From: Erysipelothrix piscisicarius
GTDB lineage: Bacteria > Bacillota_I > Bacilli_A > Erysipelotrichales > Erysipelotrichaceae
Length of the DNA: 64,000 nt
Reading direction: 5' to 3'
Assembly: GCF_003931795.1 (NCBI RefSeq)
Contig: NZ_CP034234.1
Location: 1,240,001 to 1,304,000, forward strand
Shown: positions 46,673 to 58,189 of the stretch, piece after piece
Layout of the letters: each line of letters starts with the position of its first letter
How positions within the stretch are numbered: the stretch's first letter is position 1
Made by a program: the position numbers and the translations under genes
Notes under the pieces: model-generated
Database searches by the model: none
What the model saw: the letters and a program-made list of their open reading frames with translations, nothing else
Told to the model about the DNA's origin: nothing

Positions 46673-48523
46673 TTAGATTTGCAGAGGATATAAAAAAAAC
46701 TCATCGTAAGACGACGAGTTTTTTTTATATTCATGAATGCATTCTAAGAAATGCGTTCCATAAAGTTCCAATTTTTTCTTCCCAACACCTTTTATAGATA
46801 GAAATTGTTCTGGATTTCGCGGCATTAAACTGCACATATCAATTAACGAAACATCTGAAAAAATAACAAACGGTGGTACGCCGCGTTGATCTGCGAATTT
46901 TTTACGAATTGATTTAAGTGCTTGAAGCAATTCGGTATCCACTTCATGAATTGTTGACCGCGCCTCAATGTGTTGATTATCTTTCGGTAGACGAATGCTT
47001 AAGACGTTTCGTTCCATTAAAAACAACTTTCCTTTGGCCGTAATTTTTAGGATGTTATATTGATCCGTAAGTCGTTGGACATAACCGACATCAATTAATC
47101 CTTGAATGATCATTTCAAGCTGTGCTTTTGAATGCGCCCGCATAATTCCATAAGTGCTGAGTTTGTCCAATTCTAAATCCATGATCCGTTTTATTTTTGA
47201 TCCTCTTAAGACATCAATGACTAAGCTTGAGCCATAACGTTCATCCATCCGTAGAATACACGACATAATTTTCTGCGCCTCAATGGTCACATCAACTTGC
47301 TTATAATGGTTTAAGCAGTTAAAGCATTGATTACATTCCATGGGTGCTGGTTCATCAAAATAGGTCATGAGTTTATAGCGAAGACATTGGGTTGTTTTAC
47401 TGTAGTCGACCATTTGTGACAAGCGTTCATTTGCACGTTTTTTGATTACTGTAAGATATTCGAGATCTTCGTGACTTTCATCGAGTTGTTCGATAAAAAA
47501 TTGATTTGTACGAATATCTTTACCATTATAAAGCAAAATACATGTGGCAGGTTGCCCATCCCGTCCTGCACGGCCGGCTTCCTGGTAATAGCCTTCCAAT
47601 TCTTTCGGCATATTATGATGAATCACAAAACGAACATTAGACTTATCAATACCCATACCAAAAGCATTAGTTGCGACCATCACTTGAATATTTTCTTGAA
47701 TAAACGCATCTTGGTTTTGAATACGGGTTGCACTGTCCATCCCTCCATGATATCCGAGTGCCGAAATATCATGACTTCTTAAAAGTTGCGTAACAGTTTC
47801 AACTTCATTGCGCGTTTGACAGTAAACAATCCCAGAATCCGTGGTTTTTTTACATATATCGAGAATAAACTTCTTTTTATCCGCATCGCTTAATTCTCGT
47901 GTTTGAAAGAATAAATTTGGGCGATCAAAAGACTGAATGGTTTCAAGGGGTTTTGAGAGTTTGAGGTTAATCTTGATTTCTTCGCATACGCGTTCGGTTG
48001 CAGTTGCGGTAAAAGCCGTGACAACAGGCCGTGGATGGATCATTTCGATAAATTTTGGAATATCGAGATATTGCGGTCTAAAATCATTGCCCCATTGTGA
48101 AACACAGTGTGCCTCATCAATCGAAACTTGAGAAATTGTAATCTTTTGAGCTAATGCACGAAATCGTTGTGTTAATAATTGTTCCGGTGCGACGTAAATG
48201 AGTTTGTAATGATGTGCCCATGCACGTTCATAAACCAATTGTTTTTGATGGTCATTTAAAGAACTGTTAATGTAGGCAGATGGAATCCCCATCAGATTTA
48301 GAGCATTCACTTGATCTTTCATCAGTGAAATTAATGGTGATACAACAATAGTAATTCCTTCCATCATTACTGCCGGCACTTGATAACACAAAGACTTGCC
48401 TCCACCAGTAGGCATTAATGCTAATACATCTTGACCACTTAAAATAGCCTCAATAATGGCTTCTTGGCCACTTCGGAAAGCATCAAACCCAAAATAATCT
48501 TTTAAAACATGGTATGTGTTCAT
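46673..48523 (-). CDS. recQ: ATP-dependent DNA helicase RecQ
   Basis: This 616-aa SF2 helicase has Walker A TGGGKSLCYQVPA (near residue 40), the DEAH box SIDEAHCVSQWG, the RecQ motif VI region YYQEAGRAGRDG and the zinc site (CLRYKLMTYFDEPAPMECNQCFNC). The winged helix and a C-terminal HRDC domain (FLSIKGVGKKKLELYG) follow. It unwinds DNA in recombinational repair. The last about 15 residues are encoded by the terminator hairpin at 46691-46727, so the true stop is probably earlier and the poly-A run there may be miscounted. Confidence 0.95.
   Translation of the reverse strand: MNTYHVLKDYFGFDAFRSGQEAIIEAILSGQDVLALMPTGGGKSLCYQVPAVMMEGITIVVSPLISLMKDQVNALNLMGIPSAYINSSLNDHQKQLVYERAWAHHYKLIYVAPEQLLTQRFRALAQKITISQVSIDEAHCVSQWGNDFRPQYLDIPKFIEMIHPRPVVTAFTATATERVCEEIKINLKLSKPLETIQSFDRPNLFFQTRELSDADKKKFILDICKKTTDSGIVYCQTRNEVETVTQLLRSHDISALGYHGGMDSATRIQNQDAFIQENIQVMVATNAFGMGIDKSNVRFVIHHNMPKELEGYYQEAGRAGRDGQPATCILLYNGKDIRTNQFFIEQLDESHEDLEYLTVIKKRANERLSQMVDYSKTTQCLRYKLMTYFDEPAPMECNQCFNCLNHYKQVDVTIEAQKIMSCILRMDERYGSSLVIDVLRGSKIKRIMDLELDKLSTYGIMRAHSKAQLEMIIQGLIDVGYVQRLTDQYNILKITAKGKLFLMERNVLSIRLPKDNQHIEARSTIHEVDTELLQALKSIRKKFADQRGVPPFVIFSDVSLIDMCSLMPRNPEQFLSIKGVGKKKLELYGTHFLECIHEYKKNSSSYDEFFLYPLQI
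46691..46727 (-). terminator. Terminator of recQ, inside the annotated reading frame
   Basis: AAAAAAAACTC-TCGT and ACGA-GAGTTTTTTTT form a long stem with A- and T-runs. It falls within the last codons of recQ as sequenced. Confidence 0.75.
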
Positions 48524-48540
48524 GATGCCTCCTCTTTACC

Positions 48541-49523
48541 TTAAACTGAAAGCAGTACCTCACGATGTTCTTTTTCAAATGCATCTAAGATTACACGTGC
48601 CTCATCTGTCGTTTTGGTATCCATTAATGCAGTTCTTAAATCATTTGCACCCTTAAATTCTCGAATATAGATCTTCAAGAAGCGGTGTAAGGGTTTTGAT
48701 AAACCAGGTTCTTGTGCTGAATACAGATCGTATTGATCAAGATGATAACGGAAAAGATCAAGAAGTTCTTTCGCACTATGATCTTGTGGTTCTTTTTCAA
48801 AAGCAAATGGATTATGAAAAATACCCCGTCCAATCATCACGCCATCGACACCGTATTGATCTGCAAGGTCTTTACCCATTTGATAATCCATAATATCACC
48901 ATTAATTGTAATTAAGGTGTCCGGAGCAATCGCATCACGTAGTTTTAAAATTTCAGGAATCAGCTCCCAATGAGCATCAACCTTGCTCATTTCCGTCTTT
49001 GTTCGAAGATGAATCGACAAATTCGCAATATCTTGACGTAAGACATGTGCAATCCATGTTTTATACTCTTGAACATCGCGATGTCCTAATCGTGTTTTCA
49101 CACTTACTGGAAGACCGCCTGCCTTTGCGGCTTGGATAATTTCAGAGGCTACATCCGGTCGTAAAATCAAACCCGAACCTCGACCATGTTTAAAAACATT
49201 GGGTGCAGGACAGCCCATATTGATGTCGATCCTTGAAATCCCATTTCTGCCAATCCAAAACTCATATCACGAAAATAATCAGGGTTATCACCCCAAATAT
49301 GTGCAACAATTGGCTGTTCATCCTCAGTGAAAAGCAAACGACCGCGTAGACTTTCACGGCCTTTCGCATGGAAATAACTCTCACTATTCGTAAATTCCGT
49401 GAAATAAACATCGGGTTGTGCTGCTTTTGCTACAACATGACGAAATACCACATCCGTAACATCTTCCATCGGTGCTAGTATAAAAAAAGGTTTTGGTAAT
49501 GTCTTCCAAAAATTATGTGTCAT
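48541..49523 (-). CDS. dus: tRNA-dihydrouridine synthase, single-base frameshift
   Basis: The start is the ATG at 49523 after GCGAGG. The N-terminal half reads [19 protein letters not shown] (FMN-binding) to EMGFQG. One extra G at 49231-49232 restores [12 protein letters not shown] (active-site Cys) and the rest, including [16 protein letters not shown] and [15 protein letters not shown]. The joined protein is 327 aa, normal for Dus. It reduces uridines in tRNA using FMN and NADPH. It lies 17 bp upstream of recQ on the same strand. Confidence 0.88.
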
Positions 49524-49627
49524 GATTTTTCCTCGCTTCATATCTTACTCATTTTTTTAGAGCCTTTGTGACTTATTGTCCCATTTTTTAATCATTTTTT
49601 CAACACATATAAATCGTCGCTTCCCAT

Positions 49628-49653
49628 AAAAAAAGACCTAAGCGTCGCTTAGG
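49628..49653 (-). terminator. Terminator of the large repeat surface protein gene
   Basis: AAGACCTAAGCG and CGCTTAGGTCTT form a perfect 12-bp stem with a run of U on the minus strand, 20 bp past the stop. Confidence 0.85.
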
Positions 49654-49674
49654 TCTTAAAATAATTCAATTGAT

Positions 49675-52600
49675 TTATTTTCGTTTGCGTTTTAGAACCA
49701 TTAATACCGTTCCTGCAACCATGAGTCCCAAACTGATTCCCCGTAATGGTAACGCAGATACTCCAGTACTAGGGAGTAATGGTTTATGTGGTTTACCCGG
49801 TTCTGGCGGATTTATCGGTGTAATAGGAATGGTTGGTTCATCAGGTGTTTTAACGGGAACTTTCACGGACGTTTCAATTTCCTCAAACGGATTTGAAACC
49901 GTTGCAGTATTCACAAATTCCTCGACACCTTCGAGATTGGACATTGCAGTAACCTCAAAGGTTAACGTTAATTCATCAAAACCACCAAGATTTACAATTA
50001 TCCCCTCGACTAAGTCCGAAACGCATAAGGAGGTATCCCCTACAAGCGTTGAGGTGACCGGTTCATCATTTAGATTTTTAAACGAATAATTGAAGACAAC
50101 TTGATCTAGATGATCCTTTTCTTGAATGATATTTATGATATCTTTTAAATTATCACGAATAATTGTTTTATATGACATGACATTCGACTGATTTCGAACG
50201 TGAATTGTATACGTCAAGCCCTCATTCTCTTCCACAAAATCATCCCTGTTAGTTTCCGTAACAAGCTTTTCAAGATCAAGTTTTGGAAGATCTACAGGCA
50301 CCTCAATTTCAGTAGTAGGAACATCATTTACAGTCGCAATATTTGGAATCATCGGGAACCCGGATTCATTCACATTAGGTATGGTGCTGACATCTAGTGT
50401 TGGTTTTAATGTCACGGTAAACACCAATTCCACAAGTTCTTGATCATCAAGATTCGCAAGAACAATTCCTTGAATTAAATCCGCAAGTGTATAGGTATTG
50501 CCTTGTGTCGATACGACACTTACCGCTTCAGGTTTTTCTTCAATGACATCAAGAAGCGCAGTCATCGGATCAATAACATAAACATTCTTAGCAGCCATCG
50601 GACCTTTATTTAAAATTCCTATTGTATACGTTACCGTATCGCCAGGTTCAGCAAGATGTTTGTCATCTTCAATTTCTGCTTTTTTATAAATGCTTAATCC
50701 TGTATTCCCCGCAAAGATAATGGCCGTCGCATCAACTGTTTCATAGATATTTTTAGCAGTCACTTTATTCACAAGTGATCCTGAAGCTAATGCGCTAAGA
50801 TCATCCAATGCTGTTACACTAAAGGTTAGTGTTATGGACTCTTGTGAGCCAAGATGCGCTTTAAATCCATCTACGAGATTTTGGAGCGTTAAGTCTGTTC
50901 CGTCATCAAGCGTTGAAACAATGGGTTTTCCTTCTAAATGATTAAATACATAACTTACCGAAACATTAGAAAGCGCAGTTTTTTCTTTAATCGAATCCAG
51001 TACATCTGTAAAAGGATCTTGAATGGTTACACCATGGGCATAACCGAGTCCTATATTGGTAACTTCAATCGTATACGTGAAGGTTTCATTTTGAGTCACC
51101 CAACCGTTTTCATCTGCATCCAGTACACTTTTTTCTATTTTAAGTTTTGGTAATTCAACTGGAATTTCCACTTCAGGAGATGGATCAAAATTTGCATAGG
51201 CAACATTATAAAGTACAGGATTTCCCGCTTCATTATGATGGGTGATCGTTGAAAGATCTAAGGTCGCTTTTAAATATACCGTAAAATTGAGTTCCGCGGT
51301 TTTACCGGGATCAAGGCGTACAAGATAAATCCCGCTCATCAGTTCCGCTAAAGAATGGGTCGATGTTACGCCATCGTGGATCATCGTTACAACCACATCT
51401 TCCGGACGTTCCGCAATGAAGGGTGCTACCCCATCAAAATCGTCCATGATTTCAACATTATAAGCGGGTGCATTTCCGTCATTTTTTACTACAATCTCAT
51501 AAGTAAAGGCTTCACCTTGACTTACAGCACCGCTTAGATCATCATCTGTAACTTTTTTATGGATGATTAAGACACTGGATCCAATTGGAATGGATGTGGA
51601 TGAATCTTTAAGTTCTTCCTCATGTTTTGCGAAGGCTTTGTTTCTGAGCAGTTCGCCTTCCAATTCATCGATCGTTGTTACTTTAAAGCGAAGGGTAACC
51701 CGATCCCCCGCACTGAGTTTAACCTCAACGCCTTTATTTTTATCTGTTAATGTTTCAAGGGTTAATGGTTCTGTCGTAATGAGACTTGATGTCGCTGTAT
51801 TCCCATCGGCTCGATCAAAAACAGCTTCAACTGTTACACTTCCTAAGCTCTCTTTTTCTTTAATACTATTTAGAATTTCTTTGAGTTCATCATAAATAAC
51901 GACAGAATCAAGCACAGTTTGTTTCGTATTCTCAACTTCAATTTCATACTCAATTGCTTCACCAGGACTTACAATCCCATTCACTTCATGACCACGATCA
52001 ATCGGTAATCCTAAGTTTTTTACTCGCTTCACAATTTCAAATCCCGACTCACCCGTGAGAATAAATGCACTGTCGTCATTTTCATATTCCGTGGTAACGA
52101 TTTGCCCTTGTTCATTTAACTCATCAATATCCCAATAAACATGAGCGGTGTTGTCAAGATGAGGGGGTGCTGGAATGGAATTGATGTTCGCATTTGCGGT
52201 AAAGGTTAAGGTAATCTCAACCTCATCTTGGATTGCGCCCGAACTATTTAGAGGCAGCATGCCTGTAAATTCTAGACCGCCTCCCATTAACGATGCAATC
52301 GTATGACCTGGAACCGCCACATTGTTTCGCTTAACCTCAATGGGACCATCACCAACTGTTACGTAGTTTTGAACTTCAGTTAGAAGATCCTTTATTTTCA
52401 TATCACTCATAACACTGCCTTCATTATGAGCTTTAATGGTATAGGTAAACACTTCTCCCGGTGTCAAAATTAAATCACCGGTATCATCAACAACCTCTTT
52501 AGTGATTTGAAAGTATGGATTGAGACCTGGAATTTCACGATCAATTTCTACCGGTGAAAGTAATTTTTCGTACGTCCACTCATGAATGTATGCGATATCC

Positions 52601-54365
52601 CCAAAGGATTTTCCTTGTCCACTGTTTGCGCCAAAGAAAGGTCCATTTCCTTCAAGTTGACCATCAACACTACGATAAATACAGTCATTACCATAGCGCC
52701 ATTTAAAACTACCATTAGACTCTGTCCCTGCAGTCGCGTCCATTTGACCTTCAAATGGACCACAACCACTAACGATACGATCATTTACAGGACGATGATC
52801 CCAATAAACTACATCTGCATTCGTTATCGGACGCATTAAACCATTAATACGTTCAATTGTAATACCCGAACGCAAGTCTTCAATATCATACCCTACAAAA
52901 TGGATCTCACCACTTCGATCTATATCTGAGAAAATATGGACCGTTTGAGTAATTGGAACGGGAACACCCAGTCCATTCAAACCATCCCAACTCAGTGTAA
53001 CAGGTTGCCCACTTCGGTAAATCGTACTTAAAGTCACATCGACATCATCATCGTAGGATCCATTATTGTTGGTATCTACCTTTACTTCCACAAGTCCTTC
53101 ATAGTTATTAATATCAACACGCACATCAACAGCTTGTGTATCATGAGATGTACGACTGTAGGTCATACTTACAAATTCAGGAAGCTTGATTTCTTGAGTT
53201 AGCCATGTCGATTCACCATCTGCATAGGTTGCGGTTTCAGGCATATCGTCATCCGGAACACTTGCAAAGAGTTTATAATTTGTTACTCGACTTGAACAAT
53301 CCGAATCATCGGCTGCTAAGATATAATTGGGAATCCCAAATGCCTCATCCTTAAAAGCAATACCACCTTTTTTTAAGGCACTTTCATAGATTGGAGCACA
53401 AGCACTATCGGACTCCTCAACCAAACCTGCAGCATCACTTGTAATGAGAGAATCTTGACCGTTAAATCCATACAGCGATTGTTTGTAAATATAGCCGTCA
53501 ATCATCATATGATAAAACACAAAATCTTCAAAAATATTTGCATTTTGAGTCAATTCAATCTGTTCAGACCATGTTCGCCCTAAAGCACTCGTTCCATCTG
53601 CTTTTAGAATATGGAAACGATAGCGTGCTGTTATGTTTTTTGTCTTCGGTATAGTAAAACGATAAATCCCCGAAGCGGGAGCTTTCAGCCAGTGATTTTC
53701 ATTGGTTGCATCAAATTTATTGACCTCAGGATTTCCAGCTAAGGCATCCTCAGTCACTTCACGAGCATCACCAACATCAAACATCGTTTGATTTGACCCT
53801 GCATTTGCCGGTGTATTATTAATCGCTACAAATTTCAACGATTTTGAAACGCCCGGGCCCTCCAGGGTATAGTCCAAGTTATGTTTATTATTAATCCCTG
53901 ACTTACGAATAAAGGTCCATTCGATTGCAAGGCTTTCACCCGCATTTAAATAGACATCAAATTTTGTATTGAATGCATTTGAAAAAGTATCAAAAACACT
54001 CACATCGCCTGGATTCATGCGCGTAATCGAATCCGAAGGCGTATCTTTTTGGACTGCATCTTCTTTAGACTTTGTTTCGCGTTCGGTTTAACTTCCGGTG
54101 AATGCGCATCCTCATCATTTTCATGAGAAACTCCATTGTCGATGTGTTCCGTTTCAATCACATCACCGTCCAAAAGTTCATCATCTGAATCTTCATCACT
54201 TGGTGTTTCAGTTGGAACGACGACCTCTTCTTGAATTTCATTTATAAGTTGATCATCTTCCTTAATACCTTATGTCACTGCGTTCACACCTATGCTGGAT
54301 AATACCATCATTCCAACAAGTGTGAATAACATCAAACGACGTTTTCCATTTTTAATTTTATTCAT
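49675..54365 (-). CDS. Large LPXTG surface protein with DUF11-like repeats, broken near the N-terminus
   Basis: The start is the ATG at 54365 with a signal peptide (MNKIKNGKRRLMLFTLVGMMVLSSIG). The frame meets TAA at 54270-54272 and shifts once within about 54070-54100, then is open for 1447 residues. The body has a globular N-terminal region with Ca-type DxNxNG motifs (DTNNNGSYDDD near 310 of the long frame). Six roughly 120-140 aa repeats follow, each opening with a xxIEKxVxD...GExxTYTIxVxN block, as in DUF11/isopeptide-type adhesin stalks. It ends with LPSTG, a hydrophobic helix and KRKRK. It should be a wall-anchored stalk or adhesin. Correcting one base gives 1563 codons before the stop. 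Confidence 0.85.
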
Positions 54366-54608
54366 GACATCCTCCTACCCCATAATCGGTTTTAGACACA
54401 AATTTTTATAGAATTCGTTGAAAGCGGATCTTCACAAAGATGTCCGATAAAATACATGAAATACTTATACAAAGTATAGCATACCGCCATTGTTTAAGAA
54501 GCGCTTACACCTCTTTTCATCTCCTTTTCATCTACCGCTACGAAAGTATAAAAAAAAACACTTCTAAAGGAACTGACCTAGTTCCTTGGGACTAAAGAAA
54601 AAACCAAG

Positions 54609-55459
54609 TTAGGATGAAGTTAACCGATAATTTACGGGAGATTGATATCCTAGCTTTTCTTGTATTCTATTTTCATTGTAATATTTTAAATAGTTTATCA
54701 CAGTTTGTGATACAATTTCAGTAGAACCCTTTAGTTCTGGGTTTAATTCGAATGTTTCACACTTTAGCGAGGCATGAAACGATTCGATAGGAGCATTATC
54801 AGCGGGTGTACCCTTACGGGACATACTCATGGTAATGCTTTTATTTTTTACTTTGAGTTGATACTCTTTTGATGTATAGACACTCCCTTGATCAGAATGA
54901 AGAATACATGGCTGAACGATATCCGGAAGTTGATTTAATGTATCAACCACACATTCTAGGTTTTGTCTGTCACTCAATGTAGACGCAATAATCTCACCAT
55001 TATATAAATCCATGATCGTAGATAAATAGAGCATCTTATGGCCATAAGGGATGTAAGTGATATCTGTCACCAATTTCTCTAGAGGACGTAGTGATTTAAA
55101 GTCGCGATTAATGATATTGGGCATAATGATCTTCGGATTTTTGTTTTTTCGATACCGTTTGACCTTAACACGGCATTGACATTGGTGTTTCTGCATTATC
55201 TTTTGAACAGTGTTCTTATTGATAATTCTTTCTTTCGAATTAATGCAGTTATTTTTCGATATCCATAACGAAATTTATTTTCTTTACAAAGTTCAATTAC
55301 TAATGCTTCATTGACAGAATAATTATTAGACTCTAGTTGCTCTTTTTTAGTCCAACGGTAATACGTTGACTTAGGTACCCCAAAAAGATTCAAGATATCT
55401 TTAAGAGATACAGTGTTGCGATACTCTTCAACGAGCTTGATGATTATTTCAGGAACCAC
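54609..55459 (-). pseudogene. Third IS transposase orfB (DDE integrase), one frameshift
   Basis: It begins MVPEIIIKLVEEYRNTVSLKDILNLFGVPKSTYYRW and has RYGYRKITALIRK. One extra A near 55245 would give RKERIINKNTVQKIMQKHQC and join the integrase core with VTDITYIPYGHK, LHSDQGSVYTS, MSRKGTPADN and IESFHASLK. With that base it is a complete orfB. Confidence 0.85.
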
Positions 55460-55484
55460 ATCCTTTCTCTTTCCAAATACTTTT

Positions 55485-55760
55485 TTAATAGTTCAATTTG
55501 TTGCTCCAAAGATTTAATTCTAAGTCTTTGTGTTTCTTCGACCGTGTCTCCTTCAGGCCCTTTTCAAAAGTATATTGCTTGCCTACAGGTTGAGAAAATC
55601 GATAGTGTTCACCATTTCGATACCATCTCCACCATGTTTTGACTTGTGTTACATTTTTTATTCCAAGTTCAGTCTGAATAAACCTGCTTGAGTAGCCTGC
55701 CAATTTCATTTCTATAACTTTCATCTTTGTCTCATAGCTATGCATAGTTCGTGTTCCCAT
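55485..55760 (-). pseudogene. Third IS transposase orfA, frameshifted
   Basis: It starts at 55760 after AGGAGG. The helix-turn-helix part (MHSYETKMKVIEMKLAGYSSRFIQTELG) is intact. One extra A near 55560 would replace the tail with GPEGDTVEETQRLRIKSLEQ and a leucine-zipper-like helix, the normal end of orfA. Confidence 0.8.
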
Positions 55761-55762
55761 AT

Positions 55763-55815
55763 AAAAACCTCCTATATTGAACTATTTTACAATAATTCTC
55801 ATACAAGAGGTTTTT
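55763..55815 (-). promoter_or_regulatory. IS tip hairpin covering the orfA ribosome site (third IS)
   Basis: On the minus strand AAAAACCTC (55807-55815) near the tip is complementary to GAGGTTTTT (55763-55771), which includes the AGGAGG of orfA. As in the first IS, the pairing is possible only on read-through transcripts. Confidence 0.5.
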
Positions 55816-55838
55816 TTCTTTAGTCCCACGGAACTAGG

Positions 55839-56600
55839 TCAGTTCCATTGTGCCCAGGTTCTTTTGTTTATTTCTGTATTATCAAAATCGTCGATCAATT
55901 TATCAATTGCATTTTCGCCTCTTTGGGGGTTTCTTGATAAAATCTGTGCTCCTGTGTATATTTTATTATTAAATTTGAGATCATGGCAAATATAGTTCAC
56001 GCGTGGTGATGCGCTGATGTTGTCAAAGGCTTCATTTTTAAACTTAAGTGAGAAGCAAATAATTCCCTTTTCGCCATTAACAATTGGGAAATTACCATCG
56101 GGTGAAAAGCCGAGTTCAGGTTGTCGGTGGTGTTTGAAATAATGGTCCATGCATTCCCAGGTTGTTTCTTCAGCACCTCCGGCAATAATACGAACACGTC
56201 TTTTGGGTTCCTGTGCTTTATCAAACGCTTCTTTGGCTGCATAAAGCGCACATAATAAAGGTCCTTTATCATCATTAACCCCTCTAGCAATTAACACATC
56301 ACCTTCTCGACTCAGTTCGAATGGATTATGGCGCCATGCCTTTAAATCACCGACTTCCACTACATCTAAGTGTCCTAAAACGCCCAGTTCGCGCTTGCTA
56401 TCACCAAGTTCTGCATAAACAGCATAACCATCAACATCGCCCGTTTCAAAGCCAAGTCTTTGTGCAACATCTAAAAATACATCCATCGCATTTCTAATAC
56501 CTTGACCAAAAGGCGCTTGATTTGTGCGGGTTGATAAATCACGGACTGATTTTTGAGCAATAAGTTTTTCTAAATCATTAAGAAATTCTTTTTCATTCAT
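55839..56600 (-). pseudogene. pepV: Dipeptidase PepV, truncated by the third IS
   Basis: The start is the ATG at 56600 after AAAGGA. About 250 residues of an M20 dipeptidase remain, with the first metal ligand HLDVVEVGD, RGVNDDKGPLLCALYA, the catalytic GGAEETTWECMDHYF and SPDGNFPIVNGEKG. Full PepV is about 470 aa. The frame enters the IS tip and stops at once. The missing C-terminal half is not on the other side of the IS, so it was deleted. The zinc-binding site would be incomplete and the product inactive. Confidence 0.9.
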
Positions 56601-56673
56601 AAATAGTTTTCCTTTCATATGATATAATTAGATTAATACTAGGAGGTTTTGTGATACAACAATAGGAGGTTCT

Positions 56674-58175
56674 ATGATGCATCAACGGCGCAAACAGTTA
56701 CTCAATATTTTATGTGATCAAAACAATTACATTTCCAGTAATCAATTAGCAAAGCAATTAAATGTTTCAAATAAAACCATCAGAAACGATTTAGACTTAG
56801 TCGAACACTTTTTAGCCCAATATGATTTGACACTAGAAAGAAAAACAGGGTATGGTATCTTACTTAATTGTAGTGAAAAACAACGATATCAGTTAAAAAT
56901 ACTCTTAGAGTCATATAATCAAGATCCGGATTTAACTCCCAAAATAAGACAAGATGCGATTGCTCTAACGCTTTTAACTGAAATAGATTACACGATGGAC
57001 GCCCTTTCAGATCTTTTTTATATTTCAAAATCAAGTGTTTATAGCGATATTAAATCGATTGAAAAGTTATTTTTATTTTATAACATCACTTTACATAGAT
57101 ATGAAGATAAGACTTTTTATTTAACCGGTAAAGAACGTTCCTTGCGAAATGCTATATTTGATTTATTAGCTAAAGAACGGACCCTTCATCTTCTTTTTAA
57201 AATTATAAAAAAAGAAAAAGGTGCTTGCACTGGTGATCTTTTACATCCCGGCTTTGATATGACTGATGATGAGATTGCTGATCTTATTGAACAGTTACCT
57301 GATTTTTCTGTTATGTTTGATTCAATCAATAATTATGCGCATTTTATTATTAGAATTCTCGTTACGATGTCACGTCAAAATTTTGATCCCACTGTTGAGA
57401 TTTCAGAGACTTTCAAATTAGCATTACAAAAGAAGCCCTATCTTGATATCGCACGACAAATCATCGCGATTCTAGAAAAGATTCAAAAAAGAAGGTATCA
57501 TGAACATGAATGTTTTTATTTACAAGTTTATTTATTAGCTTACCTAAACACTAAAGAAGACAATGATTATCAGGTAGAACAATTTGTCGATAAGTTAATT
57601 GTGACTTGGACTGAACTTTTACCACATGCCTTTGTGGCAGACGGACAGTTGATACAAAACCTTTTAAACCATCTTAAACCAACAGCGATTCGTTTGGCAC
57701 ATGACATTATCATTCAAAATCCTTTACCTGATATAGAAAACAATATCAAAATACATTTCGGATTGTAAAAGAGAGCATTGCGCTAATTAATGATCCTTTT
57801 TGGAATCAACTGGAAGAAAATGAGATGGGATTTTTAGCACTTCATCTCGCTTCCGCGATTGAACGCTTTAAAAAACCTTTAAAAACAATCTTAATTTGTA
57901 CGATTGCCCCTTCAGGAGGTCAATTGTTAAAGTATCGTTTGGAACATAGTATTCCAGAAATTGTTATTGATAAAATCATTCCCTATAATGAGTTTAAAGA
58001 CGTGGATTATGATGCTGATTTACTGATTATCAACTCACAATTAAACAAAGAGAAACAATATAAAACACCAATGCTAAGCATTACTGCCCTGCCTTCTAAA
58101 GATGATCTTGACTTTCTTAGAAATGAAATATTGGATTATTATAATAAGAAAAACGACCCGGGAAACATCACTTAA
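56674..58175 (+). CDS. BglG-type PRD transcription regulator, single-base frameshift
   Basis: RBS AGGAGG precedes tandem ATGs. The order is an N-terminal HTH_11 (about 1-65), an Mga-type helix-turn-helix, and a PRD near 200-310. At about 57742 one missing A shifts the frame. Restoring it gives YQNTFRIVKESIALINDPFWNQLEENEMGFLALHLASAIERF (second PRD) and an EIIB-like tail, 500 aa in total. Such proteins activate sugar-PTS or polyol operons and are controlled by PTS phosphorylation of PRD histidines. It converges on the operon at 58177-61798, its likely target, and shares a terminator with it. Confidence 0.85.
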
Positions 58176-58189
58176 TCTAGGTCGTTTTT
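58149..58189. terminator. Bidirectional terminator between the regulator and the operon
   Basis: AAAAACGACC (58149-58158) and GGTCGTTTTT (58180-58189) form a perfect 10-bp stem with A- and T-runs on both sides. Confidence 0.8.

Larger units (their letters stand above)
54569..55846 (-). mobile_element. IS3-family element (third type, about 1278 bp)
   Basis: The terminal repeats are long: GGAACTGACCTAGTTCC (54569-54585) mirrors 55830-55846 exactly. Beyond them TGGGACTAAAGAAAAAA (from 54587) mirrors the sequence ending at 55828. The outer repeat is itself a small palindrome. No target duplication is seen (AAA on the left, ATT on the right). The right end lies inside pepV and the left end is non-coding, so DNA was lost or rearranged. 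It carries orfA and orfB in three frames. Confidence 0.88.

Noticed and set aside
49800..53900. Possible CRISPR or tandem DNA repeat in the surface gene
   Set aside because: The repetition is at the protein-domain level (about 130 aa) with strongly diverged DNA; there are no short identical repeats with spacers.
54495..54515. cre site before the large surface gene (AAGCGCTTACA)
   Set aside because: It matches the CcpA box in only about 11 of 14 positions and lacks the conserved terminal CA.
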